64,000 nt of DNA from Micromonospora musae (lineage in GTDB: Bacteria > Actinomycetota > Actinomycetes > Mycobacteriales > Micromonosporaceae), in NCBI RefSeq assembly GCF_003626635.1, contig NZ_RAZT01000003.1, positions 496,001-560,000 of the forward strand, written 5' to 3'. The position numbers and the translations under genes were made by a program. Position 1 is the stretch's first letter; each line of letters begins with the position of its first letter. The notes under the pieces were generated by a model. The model saw nothing but the letters and a program-made list of their open reading frames with translations, was not told the DNA's origin and did not search any database. Of the stretch, positions 1 through 8,629 are shown piece after piece.

Positions 1-77
1 GCGCCGCCGAGGAAGGCGACGACGGCGAGCAGCGTCGAGCCGGCCAGGCCGGTCCAGCGCGCGAGGTGGGAAGGCAC
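1..77 (-). CDS. Membrane protein, N-terminal fragment (runs off left edge)
   Basis: Only the first 25 codons lie in the window. They start at a GTG at 77 on the minus strand and read MPSHLARWTGLAGSTLLAVV and onward, a short basic N-terminus followed by a hydrophobic stretch, as in a polytopic membrane protein. It is 52 nt downstream of the next gene on the same strand, so the two may be co-transcribed. The phrase RWTGLAGS followed by a hydrophobic run is reminiscent of polyprenol-phosphomannose-dependent mannosyltransferases (MptB-like) of actinobacteria. That is a guess from 25 residues. There is no obvious ribosome binding site, so the start is uncertain. Confidence 0.45.
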   Translation of the reverse strand, partial: MPSHLARWTGLAGSTLLAVVAFLGG

Positions 78-129
78 CCGGACATGCTGCCAGCCCCGGG
101 TTTCCGGCCCCCAGGTGGGCCGGTGGCCG

Positions 130-1659
130 CTACGGGCAGCGCCCGTCCGGTGACAGGCTGCTGGTCAGCGCAAACGTGCCGGGGGTGCCCGCCCGGACGG
201 TGGTCCACCCGTCGGGGCCGGGGGCCAGGCAGCCCGCGCCGCCGTCGAGGGAGAGCCAACGGTTCCAGCGCACCCGGATCAGGACGTCGCCGGGGGCGTC
301 GGTGCTGAACCGGACCCCGGCCGGCGTGGAGCCGACCAGCGTGGCCGGCGGGGAGACGAGAGGCGCCGGGTCGGTCACCTGGTAGAGCCGCCACCGCCCC
401 GGCCGGGCGACCTCCCGCAGGTACGGCTGGCCGGCGAGCACCAGGGCCGCCTCGGCCTGCGCGTACCGGTCGGGGGCGGTGTCCGGGGCGACCGCCACGA
501 AGCTGACCGCGTTACGCCGCAGCCAGTCGCCGTACTCGGCGGGGTCCAGCGCGGAGCCGTAGAAGAGCGCGTTTCGCTCCACGTCCACCTGCCGCTCCCA
601 GCCCCGGGCCAGCGGCACGGCCGCCGCCACGTACGCGCTCTCCCAGTGGTCGCGCAGCGGTACCACCTCGACCCGGCCGACCGGCGCCCGGCGGCCCAGC
701 TCGTCGAGGAGCGGCTGGTGGAACGCCGCATACGCGGGCGCGGAGCCCATCCGGGTGAGATCACTGGTCATCACCGGTGACTGCCACCACACCAGCGCCG
801 CCAGCAGGGCGGCGAGCCAGCGTGCGCCGAACGGCACGAACGCCGCGACGATCGGCAGCGCGAAGAGCATCGGCAGGCGCAGCGCGTTCGAGCCGATCGG
901 GCTCGGCACCTGGTACGCCGCGACCAGCAGCAGCGCGGCCAGCGCCGCGCCGACACGCAGCACCCGGACCGGGACGAGCGCGAGCACCACCACGGCGAGC
1001 GCGACGTTGATCCGCATCGACTCGGCGGTGAACGGCTGCCGCCCGCCGTTGCCGAAGAGCAGCGCCATCGGCACCACGGCCAGCACCGGCACCAGACAGA
1101 GCAGCAAATTCTCCGCCCTCGGGCGCCGGGGCGGCCGGCCGCCCCGCCAGGCGTCGGTGAGCAGCAGCGCTCCCCCGGCCAGGCCGAGGAAGAGGCCGGC
1201 CACCGGGCTGCCCCAGGTGGCGAGCGCCGCGAGCGCCGCCCCCAGCAGCAGGCGCGCCCACCGGGGCGGCCGGGTGGCGTGCACGGCGCAGAGCGCGAGG
1301 AGCCCGAAGGTCAGGCCGACCGCGAACGTGATCCGCCCGCTGGCCAGGTTTCCCACCAGCACCGCCGCGCCGAGCACCCCGCCGAGCAGCGGCCGGCGGG
1401 CCCGCCCGCGCAGGAGCAGCCAGGCCAGCGCCACCGCCGAGACCACGGCCGCGACCGCGCCGACCAGCCGCACGCCGACCGCCGCACCGAGGAACTGGGT
1501 GAAGAGGCTGTACCCGAACTGGCCGTCGCCGCCGTACCACGAGAAGTCCACCGGGGCGAGCCCGTGGCGCTCGGCGAAGACGGCGCGGGCCACCTGCGCG
1601 GAGAGGTCGGTGCCCATCGGCGGGGCGAGCAGGAAGGCGCCGGCGAGCAGCAGCGCCAC
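130..1659 (-). CDS. Polytopic membrane protein, function unknown
   Basis: About 510 residues with many Leu/Ala/Val-rich helices over the first 310 residues (about nine or more membrane segments), then a soluble C-terminal part of about 190 residues. An early motif PPMGTDLSAQVARA and a conserved-looking WYGGDGQFGYS lie in the first external loop. The layout (polytopic membrane part plus soluble tail) recalls membrane glycosyltransferase-like proteins, but I see no diagnostic catalytic motif. The open frame continues upstream to 1833 inside glnE, but the coding-like sequence begins at about TLLGTLVVALLLAG. I chose GTG 1659; GTG near 1779 would overlap glnE. It lies 31 nt after the glnE stop, probably in the same transcript. 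Confidence 0.6.
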   Translation of the reverse strand: MALLLAGAFLLAPPMGTDLSAQVARAVFAERHGLAPVDFSWYGGDGQFGYSLFTQFLGAAVGVRLVGAVAAVVSAVALAWLLLRGRARRPLLGGVLGAAVLVGNLASGRITFAVGLTFGLLALCAVHATRPPRWARLLLGAALAALATWGSPVAGLFLGLAGGALLLTDAWRGGRPPRRPRAENLLLCLVPVLAVVPMALLFGNGGRQPFTAESMRINVALAVVVLALVPVRVLRVGAALAALLLVAAYQVPSPIGSNALRLPMLFALPIVAAFVPFGARWLAALLAALVWWQSPVMTSDLTRMGSAPAYAAFHQPLLDELGRRAPVGRVEVVPLRDHWESAYVAAAVPLARGWERQVDVERNALFYGSALDPAEYGDWLRRNAVSFVAVAPDTAPDRYAQAEAALVLAGQPYLREVARPGRWRLYQVTDPAPLVSPPATLVGSTPAGVRFSTDAPGDVLIRVRWNRWLSLDGGAGCLAPGPDGWTTVRAGTPGTFALTSSLSPDGRCP

Positions 1660-1690
1660 GACGAGCGTGCCGAGCAGGGTGCGCCGGGGC

Positions 1691-4600
1691 TCAGGCGTCG
1701 AGGACCCGCTCCATCGCCGCCCGCGAGCGGCGGGCGGTGCGGAGGTAGTCGTCGAGGAACTGGCCTGGGTCGTCGGCACCGAGCAGTCGTACCACGCCGG
1801 CCAACTCCACGCCGTGCCGGGGCAGCTGGTCACCGGCCCGGCCCCGGACCAGCATGAGCGCGTTGCGGACCTGCGCGGCGAGCGTCCAGCCGGCCGCCAT
1901 CGCCGCGGCGTCCGCCGGATCGACCAGGCCCGCGTCCCGGGCGGCGGCGAGCGCGTCGAGGGTACGCGTGCCGCGCAGCGCGGGCAGCGACCCGCCGTGG
2001 CGCAGCTGGAGCAGCTGCACCGCCCACTCGACGTCGGCGAGCCCGCCCCGGCCCAGCTTGGTGTGGGTGGTCGGGTCGGCGCCCCGGGGCAGCCGTTCGT
2101 GCTCCACCCGCGCCTTGATCCGACGGATCTCCACCACCTGCTCGCGGGTCAGCCCGTCGGCCGGGTAGCGGACCGGGTCGACGAGCGCCTCGAACTCGGC
2201 GGCCAGGTCGGCGTCGCCGCAGACGAACCGGGCGCGCAGCAGCGCCTGCGCCTCCCACACCCGGGACCAGCGGGCGTAGTACTGCGCGTAGGCGGCGAGG
2301 CTGCGCACCAGTGGCCCCTGCCGCCCCTCCGGGCGCAGGTCGGCGTCGACGCCGAGCGGCGGGTCGGGGGCGGGCATGCCGAGCAGCCGGCGCAGCTCCT
2401 CGGCGACGGCCTGCGCGGCGGCGCTGGCGGCGCTCTCGTCCGTCCCCGGCGGCGGGTCGTAGACGAAGAGCACATCGGCGTCGGAGAGGTAGTTCGACTC
2501 GTACCCGCCGAGCCGGCCCATGCCGATCACCGCGAGACGCAGCCCGGGCGGGGTCGGCTGGGCGGCCCGAGCGATCCGCAGCGCGGCGGCCAGGGTGGCG
2601 TCGGTGACGTCGGACAGCGCGGCCCCGACCCTCGTGACGTCGGTCAACGTCGCCGCGACCCGCCCGTCGCCGTCCGCGCGGGGCGGAGCGGGGGTCAGCG
2701 AGCCGGCCCGGCTCAGCACGTCGGCGCAGGCGATCCGGACCAGTTCGCGGCGGCGCAGCGCCCGTACCGCCCGGGTCGCCTCGACCGGGTCGCTGTGCCG
2801 GGCGGCCGCGGCGGCGAAGCCCTCGCAGAGCACCGTACGGGGGCGCGGGGTCAGCTCGGTCTCCTCGGCGAGCAGCCGCAGCGCCTCCGGCTCCCGGGCC
2901 AGCAGGTCGGCGGCGTACCGGGAGGACGAGAGCACGCGGGCCAGCCGGCGGGCGACGGGGCCCTCGTCGCGCAGCAGCCGCAGGTACCAGGGGGTGCTGC
3001 CGAGCTTGTCGGAGACCTGCCGGTAGTTGAGCAGCCCCCGATCCGGCTCCGGCGCGTCGGCGAACTCACTGAGCAGCACGGGCAGCAGGGTGCGCTGGAT
3101 GGCCGCCGTGCGGCTCAGCCCGCCGGTGAGGGCCTGGAGGTGCCGGAGCGCCCCGGCCGGGTCGGCGAAGCCGAGGATCTCCAGACGGTGCCGGGCCGCC
3201 TCCGGGGTGAGCCGCAAACCGTCGGCGGGCACCCGGGCGACCGCCTCCAGCAGCGGGCGGTAGAGCAGCTTGGCGTGCAGCCGGCGTACCTCGGCGGAGT
3301 GGGTGACCCACTCGGCGCGGAACGCCTCGACGGCGCTGCGGCCCGGGGTGGCCGTGTAGCCCAGCGCGGCGGCGAGCCAGCGCAGCGCGCCCGGGTCGGT
3401 CGGCACGGTGTGGGTGCGGCGCAGGCCCTGCAGCTGGAGCCGGTGCTCGACGCCGCGCAGGAAGCGGTAGCCGCGCAGCAGCGCCTCACCGTCGGCGCGG
3501 CCCACGTAGCCTCCGGCGACCAGCGCGCGCAGCGCCGGGATGGTGCCCGGTTCGCGCAGCGACTCGTCGATCCGGCCGTGCACCAGCTGCAGCAGCTGGA
3601 CGGCGAACTCGATGTCGCGCAGCCCGCCCGGGCCGCGCTTGATCTCGCGCTCCAGCTCCTTCGGCGGAATGTTGTCGATGATCTTCCGGCGCATGGCGCG
3701 GACGTCCTCGACCGCTTCCGGCCGCTCGGCGGCCCGCCACACCAGCGGGGCGAGCTGGTCGATCCACTCCTGCCCCAGCGTCAGGTCGCCGGCGGCCGGG
3801 CGGGCCTTGAGCAGCGCCTGGAACTCCCAGGTCCGGGCCCACCGCCGGTAGTAGGCGAGGTGGCTGGCGAGGGTACGCACCAGCGGTCCCCGGCTGCCCT
3901 CGGGGCGCAGTGCGGCATCGACGGGCCAGGCGACCAGCCCACAGATGTGGATCAGCCGGGTGGCGATCGTGGTGGCCGCGGCCAGGTCGTCGTCGGAGGC
4001 GGCCACGAAGATGACGTCCACGTCGGAGACGTAGTTCAGCTCGTCCCCGCCGCACTTGCCCATCGCCACCACGGCCAGGCTCGGCGGGGGTGTGCCCTCC
4101 GGCAACTCCCCGACGGCGAGCCCGTACGCCGCCCGGAGGGTGACGTCGGCCAGCGCGGAGAGCGCGGCCATGGTCTGCTCCAGCTCCTGGCCGCCGGTCA
4201 GGTCCGCCGCCGCGATGCGCAACAACGCCAGCCGGTACGCCTGCCGCAGCGCGGCGATCGGGTTGCCGCCGCCGATCGGGTTGCCGCCGATGAGCGGCTC
4301 CAGCCGGCCCTCGGCGGTCGGGGCCGACCCGTCGGGATTGGTCCGCAGCACGGTCCAGTGCTCCGGGTTCGCCACCAGGTGGTCGCCGAGCGCGGACGAG
4401 GCGCCGAGCACGGCGATCAGTCGCCGGCGCAGTCCGGCGTCGGCGGTCAGCGACGCCAGCAGCGTCGAACCGGCCCCGATGCCGGCCGCCCCGTCGCCAG
4501 CTGCCGCGTTCCCCTCGGCGGTGGCCGACCTCCCGTCGCCGGCGGCCGCACCCGCCGCGTCGGCGGTGGCTGATCTCGCGTCGGCGGTGGCCCGGCTCGC

Positions 4601-4906
4601 ATCGGTGGTGGCCTGGCTCGCGCCGGTGGTGGCGGCCGGGCGGGTCGACGCGGCGTTCCCGGCCGCCCGCTGCTCGGCCTCCACCAGGCGGTGCAGCTGA
4701 CGCAGGGCCAGGTCCGGCTCGGCCGCCCGGGAGAGCGCGGCGAGCAGCTCCGCCGCACGCTCGTCGACGGGCTCCTGGCCGGCCGGTCGCCACAGGCCCA
4801 GGCCGTCCGGTCCGAGCAGGTCCGCGGCGCGGACGCCGCCGTCGGCCTCAGCCGTGCCGAAGCCGTACCGGGCGAGCCGTCCGGGAGCGCTGGTCGACCG
4901 GCTCAT
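1691..4906 (-). CDS. glnE: Bifunctional glutamine synthetase adenylyltransferase/deadenylyltransferase
   Basis: GlnE adds AMP to a tyrosine of glutamine synthetase I and removes it, tuning ammonium assimilation. The 1071-residue protein has the duplicated nucleotidyltransferase architecture of the family: an N-terminal adenylyl-removase copy with GGDELNYVSDVDVIF and a C-terminal adenylyl-transferase copy with GGYESNYLSDADVLF. Each is followed by RPEGRQGPLVRSL/RPEGSRGPLVRTL and a GGLRDIEF/GGLADVEW helix. All the acidic DxD metal ligands are present. The start is an ATG sharing one base with the stop of the upstream amidotransferase (TGATG), so translation is coupled. Residues about 90-131 are a low-complexity Ala/Thr/Asp heptad repeat not expected in the family (see the repeat entry). 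Confidence 0.96.
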   Translation of the reverse strand: MSRSTSAPGRLARYGFGTAEADGGVRAADLLGPDGLGLWRPAGQEPVDERAAELLAALSRAAEPDLALRQLHRLVEAEQRAAGNAASTRPAATTGASQATTDASRATADARSATADAAGAAAGDGRSATAEGNAAAGDGAAGIGAGSTLLASLTADAGLRRRLIAVLGASSALGDHLVANPEHWTVLRTNPDGSAPTAEGRLEPLIGGNPIGGGNPIAALRQAYRLALLRIAAADLTGGQELEQTMAALSALADVTLRAAYGLAVGELPEGTPPPSLAVVAMGKCGGDELNYVSDVDVIFVAASDDDLAAATTIATRLIHICGLVAWPVDAALRPEGSRGPLVRTLASHLAYYRRWARTWEFQALLKARPAAGDLTLGQEWIDQLAPLVWRAAERPEAVEDVRAMRRKIIDNIPPKELEREIKRGPGGLRDIEFAVQLLQLVHGRIDESLREPGTIPALRALVAGGYVGRADGEALLRGYRFLRGVEHRLQLQGLRRTHTVPTDPGALRWLAAALGYTATPGRSAVEAFRAEWVTHSAEVRRLHAKLLYRPLLEAVARVPADGLRLTPEAARHRLEILGFADPAGALRHLQALTGGLSRTAAIQRTLLPVLLSEFADAPEPDRGLLNYRQVSDKLGSTPWYLRLLRDEGPVARRLARVLSSSRYAADLLAREPEALRLLAEETELTPRPRTVLCEGFAAAAARHSDPVEATRAVRALRRRELVRIACADVLSRAGSLTPAPPRADGDGRVAATLTDVTRVGAALSDVTDATLAAALRIARAAQPTPPGLRLAVIGMGRLGGYESNYLSDADVLFVYDPPPGTDESAASAAAQAVAEELRRLLGMPAPDPPLGVDADLRPEGRQGPLVRSLAAYAQYYARWSRVWEAQALLRARFVCGDADLAAEFEALVDPVRYPADGLTREQVVEIRRIKARVEHERLPRGADPTTHTKLGRGGLADVEWAVQLLQLRHGGSLPALRGTRTLDALAAARDAGLVDPADAAAMAAGWTLAAQVRNALMLVRGRAGDQLPRHGVELAGVVRLLGADDPGQFLDDYLRTARRSRAAMERVLDA
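4515..4637. repeat. 21-bp tandem repeat inside glnE
   Basis: Clear copies start at 4560, 4581 and 4602 (TCGGTGGTGGCCTGGCTCGC type), with a partial copy at 4623 and a diverged one at 4515. On the coding strand each unit encodes a heptapeptide of the type ATTDASR (ATTGASQ, ATTDASR, ATADARS, ATADAAG). It forms a flexible linker after the N-terminal segment of GlnE and before its first catalytic domain. The number of units may vary between strains by slippage; that is inference. Confidence 0.8.
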
Positions 4907-5676
4907 CACTGCCCGAGCAGGGGCAGGCTGCGACGCGCGGCGCTGCCGTCGTCCAGCTCGCCGAGGGCCAGCGCCGCGAACCGCGCGGCGAACGGCTGCC
5001 AGACCTCCTCGATGTCGACGAGCACCGCCTCGCAGGCCGCCACCACCAGCTCCGGGTCGTAGCCCAGCTCCGCGAGAGCTGTCGAGTCGGCCGCCCACCG
5101 GGCGATCTGGGCGGCGTCGCACTCGATGTGGAACTGCAGCCCCCAGGCCCGGTCGCCGAGCCGGAACGCCTGGTGCGGGTAGCGGGTGGAGGCGGCCAGC
5201 AGGGTCGCGCCGTGCGGCAGCTCGGTGATCTCGTCGGCGTGCCACTGGAGGACGTCCGGGATGAGCGGCACGTACCGGAAGAGCGGGTCCTGCTCGGCCG
5301 CGTCCCGCCGGCCCACCACCGCGGGCCCGATCTCCGGGCCGGAGGGGCTGCGCTCGACCTGCCCGGCGTGCGCGGCGGCGAGCAGCTGCGCACCGAGGCA
5401 GATGGCCAACGTGGGCACCCGGTGCCGTACCGCCTTGCGCAGCAGGCCCTCCAGCGCCGGGAACCAGGGTGCGCCGGGCGAGCCGTCCGGCAGGGGGTAC
5501 GCCTGCTGTGCCCCACCGAGCACCACCAGCGCGGCGTAGCCCTCCAGGTCGGCGGGGAGTTCGTCGCCGGCGTGCGGACGCACCACCCACAGCTCGAGGC
5601 CGGTTTCGGTCAGCCACTCGCCCAGCCGGCCCAGTTCGTCGCTCGGGTCGTTCTCGATCACCAACGCGGTTGCCAC
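4906..5676 (-). CDS. Class I glutamine amidotransferase-like protein
   Basis: A 256-residue stand-alone GATase1 domain. It has the oxyanion strand LVVLGGAQQAY, the nucleophile elbow LAICLGAQLLA with the catalytic Cys, and the His-Glu pair in LQFHIE. Such proteins hydrolyse glutamine to supply ammonia or act as gamma-glutamyl hydrolases. The acceptor cannot be read from sequence. Start GTG at 5676 gives the typical first beta strand MATALVIEND; longer upstream frames have no domain similarity. Its stop overlaps the glnE start, which suggests a link with glutamine/nitrogen metabolism. Divergent from the LD-carboxypeptidase gene, with about 150 bp between them. Confidence 0.85.
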   Translation of the reverse strand: MATALVIENDPSDELGRLGEWLTETGLELWVVRPHAGDELPADLEGYAALVVLGGAQQAYPLPDGSPGAPWFPALEGLLRKAVRHRVPTLAICLGAQLLAAAHAGQVERSPSGPEIGPAVVGRRDAAEQDPLFRYVPLIPDVLQWHADEITELPHGATLLAASTRYPHQAFRLGDRAWGLQFHIECDAAQIARWAADSTALAELGYDPELVVAACEAVLVDIEEVWQPFAARFAALALGELDDGSAARRSLPLLGQ

Positions 5677-5824
5677 GCAGTCGAGGCTATCCGGTGCGCC
5701 CCCGAGCCCCGCACCCTCGTCCGGCCGGTGGCATCGACGTGGCGGCCCGCAGGGCCCCCCGTCGGGGTACCTGCCGGGCGACGGGAGGCGGGCCGGTGGG
5801 AGGCGCGGGATAGGCTCTGCCGCT

Positions 5825-6760
5825 GTGACCAGCGCTGCCCTCACGGTCCTCCGCCCGCCCGTGCTCCGCCCCGGCGACACGGTGATGCTGGTGTCCCCGT
5901 CCGGACCGACCCGCCCCGAGCGGGTGGCGCGCGGCGTCGAGCTGCTCACCGGCTGGGGCCTGCGCCCCGTGCTGGCGCCGCACGTCTACGACCGGCAGGG
6001 CTACCTGGCCGGCGCGGACGAGCTGCGGGCGGCCGACCTGAACGAGGCGTTCGCCGACCCCCGGGTACGCGGCGTCATCTGCACCCGCGGCGGCTACGGC
6101 GCGCAGCGGGTGGTGGACGCCATCGACATGGACGCCGTACGGCGGGATCCGAAGGTGGTGGCCGGCTTCTCCGACGTCACCGCGCTCCAGCTCGCGTTGT
6201 GGCGGGGCGCTCGGCTGGCCGGCGTCCACGGGCCGGGGGCGGCGTGGACGGACGAGCGGACGCCGCTGCGCTCCGCCGAGTCGCTGCACGCCGCGCTGAT
6301 GACGACCGAGCCGGTGACGGTGGCCGCGGTCGCCGAGGAGGAGACCTTCGCGGTGCGGGTGCCCGGCCGCGCGACCGGCCCGCTGCTCGGCGGCAACCTG
6401 TGCATGATCACGGCTTCGCTCGGCACCCCGGACATGCCCGACCTGACCGGGGCCGTGCTGCTCGTCGAGGACGTGCAGGAGCCGCCGTACAAGGTCGACC
6501 GGATGCTCACCCAGCTGCGCCGGGCCGGTGCGCTCGACGGCCTGGCCGCGGTGGCGGTCGGGCAGTTCACCAACTGCGCGGACGGCTGGCCGGTGACCGT
6601 CGCGGACGTGCTCGCCGAGCGCCTCGGTGACCTCGGCGTGCCGGTGCTCGGTGGTCTGCCGATCGGCCACGGCGTCGGCCAGCTCACCGTGCCGGTCGGC
6701 ACCGAGGCCACCCTGGACACCACCACCGGCACGCTCACGGTCACCCCGGCCGTCCGCTGA
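5825..6760 (+). CDS. ldcA: LD-carboxypeptidase (peptidase S66 family)
   Basis: Cytoplasmic serine peptidase that removes the terminal D-Ala from L,D-tetrapeptides during murein recycling. 311 residues from GTG 5825. Family landmarks in order: PGDTVMLVSPSGP at the N-terminus, CTRGGYGAQR, the nucleophile segment GFSDVTAL, the GPLLGGNL strand, the LLVEDVQEPPYKVDRML block with the catalytic Glu, and GLPIGHG with the catalytic His. No signal peptide, as expected. Convergent with the beta-propeller gene and separated from it by a strong bidirectional terminator. Substrate specificity (tetrapeptide against microcin-type self-immunity substrates) cannot be told from sequence. Confidence 0.9.
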   Translation: MTSAALTVLRPPVLRPGDTVMLVSPSGPTRPERVARGVELLTGWGLRPVLAPHVYDRQGYLAGADELRAADLNEAFADPRVRGVICTRGGYGAQRVVDAIDMDAVRRDPKVVAGFSDVTALQLALWRGARLAGVHGPGAAWTDERTPLRSAESLHAALMTTEPVTVAAVAEEETFAVRVPGRATGPLLGGNLCMITASLGTPDMPDLTGAVLLVEDVQEPPYKVDRMLTQLRRAGALDGLAAVAVGQFTNCADGWPVTVADVLAERLGDLGVPVLGGLPIGHGVGQLTVPVGTEATLDTTTGTLTVTPAVR

Positions 6761-6775
6761 GCGACCGCACCCCGT

Positions 6776-6832
6776 TGATCATGAGGTTGGCGGGGTGAGT
6801 CGACCGGTTCGGCCCCGCCAACCTCATGATCA
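6776..6832. terminator. Bidirectional hairpin terminator, perfect 20-bp arms
   Basis: Perfect 20-bp inverted repeat TGATCATGAGGTTGGCGGGG at 6776-6795 and its complement at 6813-6832, with a 17-nt loop. It sits between two convergent genes, and its right arm contains the stop codon of the minus-strand gene. There is no U-tract, which is usual for high-GC actinobacteria. The AT-rich outer part of the stem (TGATCATGAGGTT) is unlike ordinary GC-only terminators and may be a dispersed genomic motif. Confidence 0.8.
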
Positions 6833-7720
6833 CGCCGAGCGTGGGGTGAGGTGGGCCAGGTGGCCGGTTTCGAGGGCGGCCCAGACGGTGGCGTCGGAGG
6901 CGATCGTGAGGCCGTGCGGCTCCGAGTTCGGGGTGGGCAGCGCGTAGCTCTCGATCCGGCCGGCCACGTCGACGTGACCGATCCGGTTGCCGCCCCACTC
7001 GGTGTACCACGCCCCACCGGCGCCGTCCCCGACGATCGCGTGCGGCCGGGCGGAGCGGTCCGGCAGCGCGTACTCCCGGATCCGGCCGTCCGGCTCGACC
7101 CGACCGAGCTGGCCGGCGGCGATCTCCACGAACCAGAGCCCGTCGGTGTCCCCGCTGATCCCGACCGGCCCCGCGTTCGGCGTCGGCAGCGGATGAACGG
7201 TGACACCGCCGTCCAGGTCGACGCGGGCGAGCGCGTTCGCCTGGTTGAGCGTGCACCAGACCGCCTCGTCCGGCCCGGCGGCGACCATCGACGCGAACGC
7301 CCCGGTCAGCGGCAGCGGGACCGTGGTCACCGTGCCGTCGGTGGTCACCCGGCCGACGGTGTCGGAGTTCATTCCGGCGTACCAGAGCGCGCCGTCCGGG
7401 CCGGTGACGATGCCGCACGGGCCGGTGCCGGGCGGCAGGGTGACCGCGCTGAGCTCGCCCGCCGTGGTGATCCGGCCGATCCGGTCGTCGCCGGAGCGGG
7501 TGAACCAGAGGGCGCCGTCCGGGCCGGGCGCGATGATCAGCGGTCGGCTCTCCGGCGCGCCCAACGACCAGGTCCGGACGTCGCCGTCCGCGCCCACCCG
7601 GGCGACACCCGCGGCGTGGACCAGCGTCAGCCAGAGCGCGCCGTCCGGGCCGGTGGTGATGCCGTACGGGCCGGCTTCCGCCTCGCTCACCGGGAACTCC
7701 CGGATGGGGGTGTCGGTCAC
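6830..7720 (-). CDS. Virginiamycin B lyase-like beta-propeller protein
   Basis: 296 residues built of about seven repeats of the type GPxGIxxGPDGALWFTxxxxDRIGRI, each ending in a G(R/H)(V/I) strand. This is the signature of the Vgb/streptogramin lyase seven-bladed propeller. In true Vgb, a His and a Glu near the C-terminal blades open the streptogramin B ring; C-terminal candidates such as EPHGLTIASDATVWAALETG are visible. Environmental homologues are far more numerous than proven lyases, so resistance function is not established. Start GTG 7720 has a GAGGAG ribosome site 6 nt upstream. No signal peptide in this frame. Confidence 0.8.
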   Translation of the reverse strand: MTDTPIREFPVSEAEAGPYGITTGPDGALWLTLVHAAGVARVGADGDVRTWSLGAPESRPLIIAPGPDGALWFTRSGDDRIGRITTAGELSAVTLPPGTGPCGIVTGPDGALWYAGMNSDTVGRVTTDGTVTTVPLPLTGAFASMVAAGPDEAVWCTLNQANALARVDLDGGVTVHPLPTPNAGPVGISGDTDGLWFVEIAAGQLGRVEPDGRIREYALPDRSARPHAIVGDGAGGAWYTEWGGNRIGHVDVAGRIESYALPTPNSEPHGLTIASDATVWAALETGHLAHLTPRSA

Positions 7721-7928
7721 GCTGCTGCTCCTCGGCTCCGGCCGGGCCTCGACGGTGCCACCCGGTTCGCCGGCCAACCCTGCCGACGCTCCGGCACCGA
7801 CGCAACCCGTTTGTCCGGTCCCCGGGCGGAACTCCCAGCCGACTGACAGCCTCACCACGGCTGCCGCCAAGCCGCCCTGGTCACTGTCGGTGAGGTCAGG
7901 GCATCAGGACGAGGAAATTGGAGGACCC

Positions 7929-8429
7929 ATGTCCCGCGGCATCAGGAAGAAGCACCTGCTGGCCGGTCTGGCCACGGCGGGCGTACTCGGGGTGGGCATC
8001 GCCGCTCCGACCATGGCGTTCGCCGCCGACGGCGGCACCCCGACGCCGAGCGCCAGCACCACCACTGACGGCGATCAGCAGCAGAAGGCGGCCGACCACC
8101 AGGGGAAGTTCGCCGAGGAGCTCGCCAAGGAGCTGGGCGTGCCCACGGGGAAGGTGACCGACGCCCTGAAGAAGCTGCGTGACGAGCACAAGGCCGACCG
8201 GCCGCAGCGCCCGTCCGCCGAGGATCGGCAGGCGCGGCTGAAGGAGCGCCTGGACCGGGCGGTGCAGGACGGCAAGCTCACCCAGGAGCAGGCCGACGCG
8301 ATCGTCAAGGCCGTCGAGGCCGGCGTCTTCCCCGGCGGCCCGGGCGGTCACGGCCGCCACGGCGGTTGGGGCGGTTGGGGCGGTCACCGCGGCGACAGCG
8401 GCACGCCCGAGGGCACGACCGGCAGCTGA
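7929..8429 (+). CDS. Small secreted protein with coiled middle and Gly/His/Trp-rich tail
   Basis: 166 residues with a clear Sec signal peptide (KKHLLAGLATAGVLG, then PTMAFAADG, cleavage likely after AFA). The middle part is charged and predicted helical: EELAKELGVPTGKVTDALKK looks like a small helix-turn-helix-like unit, followed by ERLDRAVQDGKLTQEQADAIV. The tail is Gly-rich with His and Trp (GGHGRHGGWGGWGGHRGDS). The helical part resembles repeats seen in many actinobacterial secreted proteins of unknown function. ATG 7929 is preceded by GGAGG at good spacing. Monocistronic. The His-rich tail could bind metal, but that is inference. Confidence 0.85.
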   Translation: MSRGIRKKHLLAGLATAGVLGVGIAAPTMAFAADGGTPTPSASTTTDGDQQQKAADHQGKFAEELAKELGVPTGKVTDALKKLRDEHKADRPQRPSAEDRQARLKERLDRAVQDGKLTQEQADAIVKAVEAGVFPGGPGGHGRHGGWGGWGGHRGDSGTPEGTTGS

Positions 8430-8629
8430 CGGCCCACGGCCTCGCCCGCCGACGTACGGGATGTGGCCGGCCGCCGAACCCGGGACCCGCACGGGCCCGG
8501 CGGACGGCGAGCGGCGAACAGGGCCGCGCGGACCGACCCGGGGTTCGGCGGCGTGGGGTGTCGAACGGGACACCGCCACGCCGCCGACCCGGGGTGCGGC
8601 AGCGGAGCACCGTCCGCGCCGCCGACCGG

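Noticed and set aside
755..4573. Very long plus-strand open frame (1272 codons) opposite glnE
   Set aside because: Composition is an Arg/Gly/Gln-rich shadow of the GlnE coding strand, with no domains; GlnE motifs are unmistakable on the minus strand.
6830..7720. True streptogramin B resistance (vgb)
   Set aside because: Only the propeller fold can be read; most homologues are not proven lyases.
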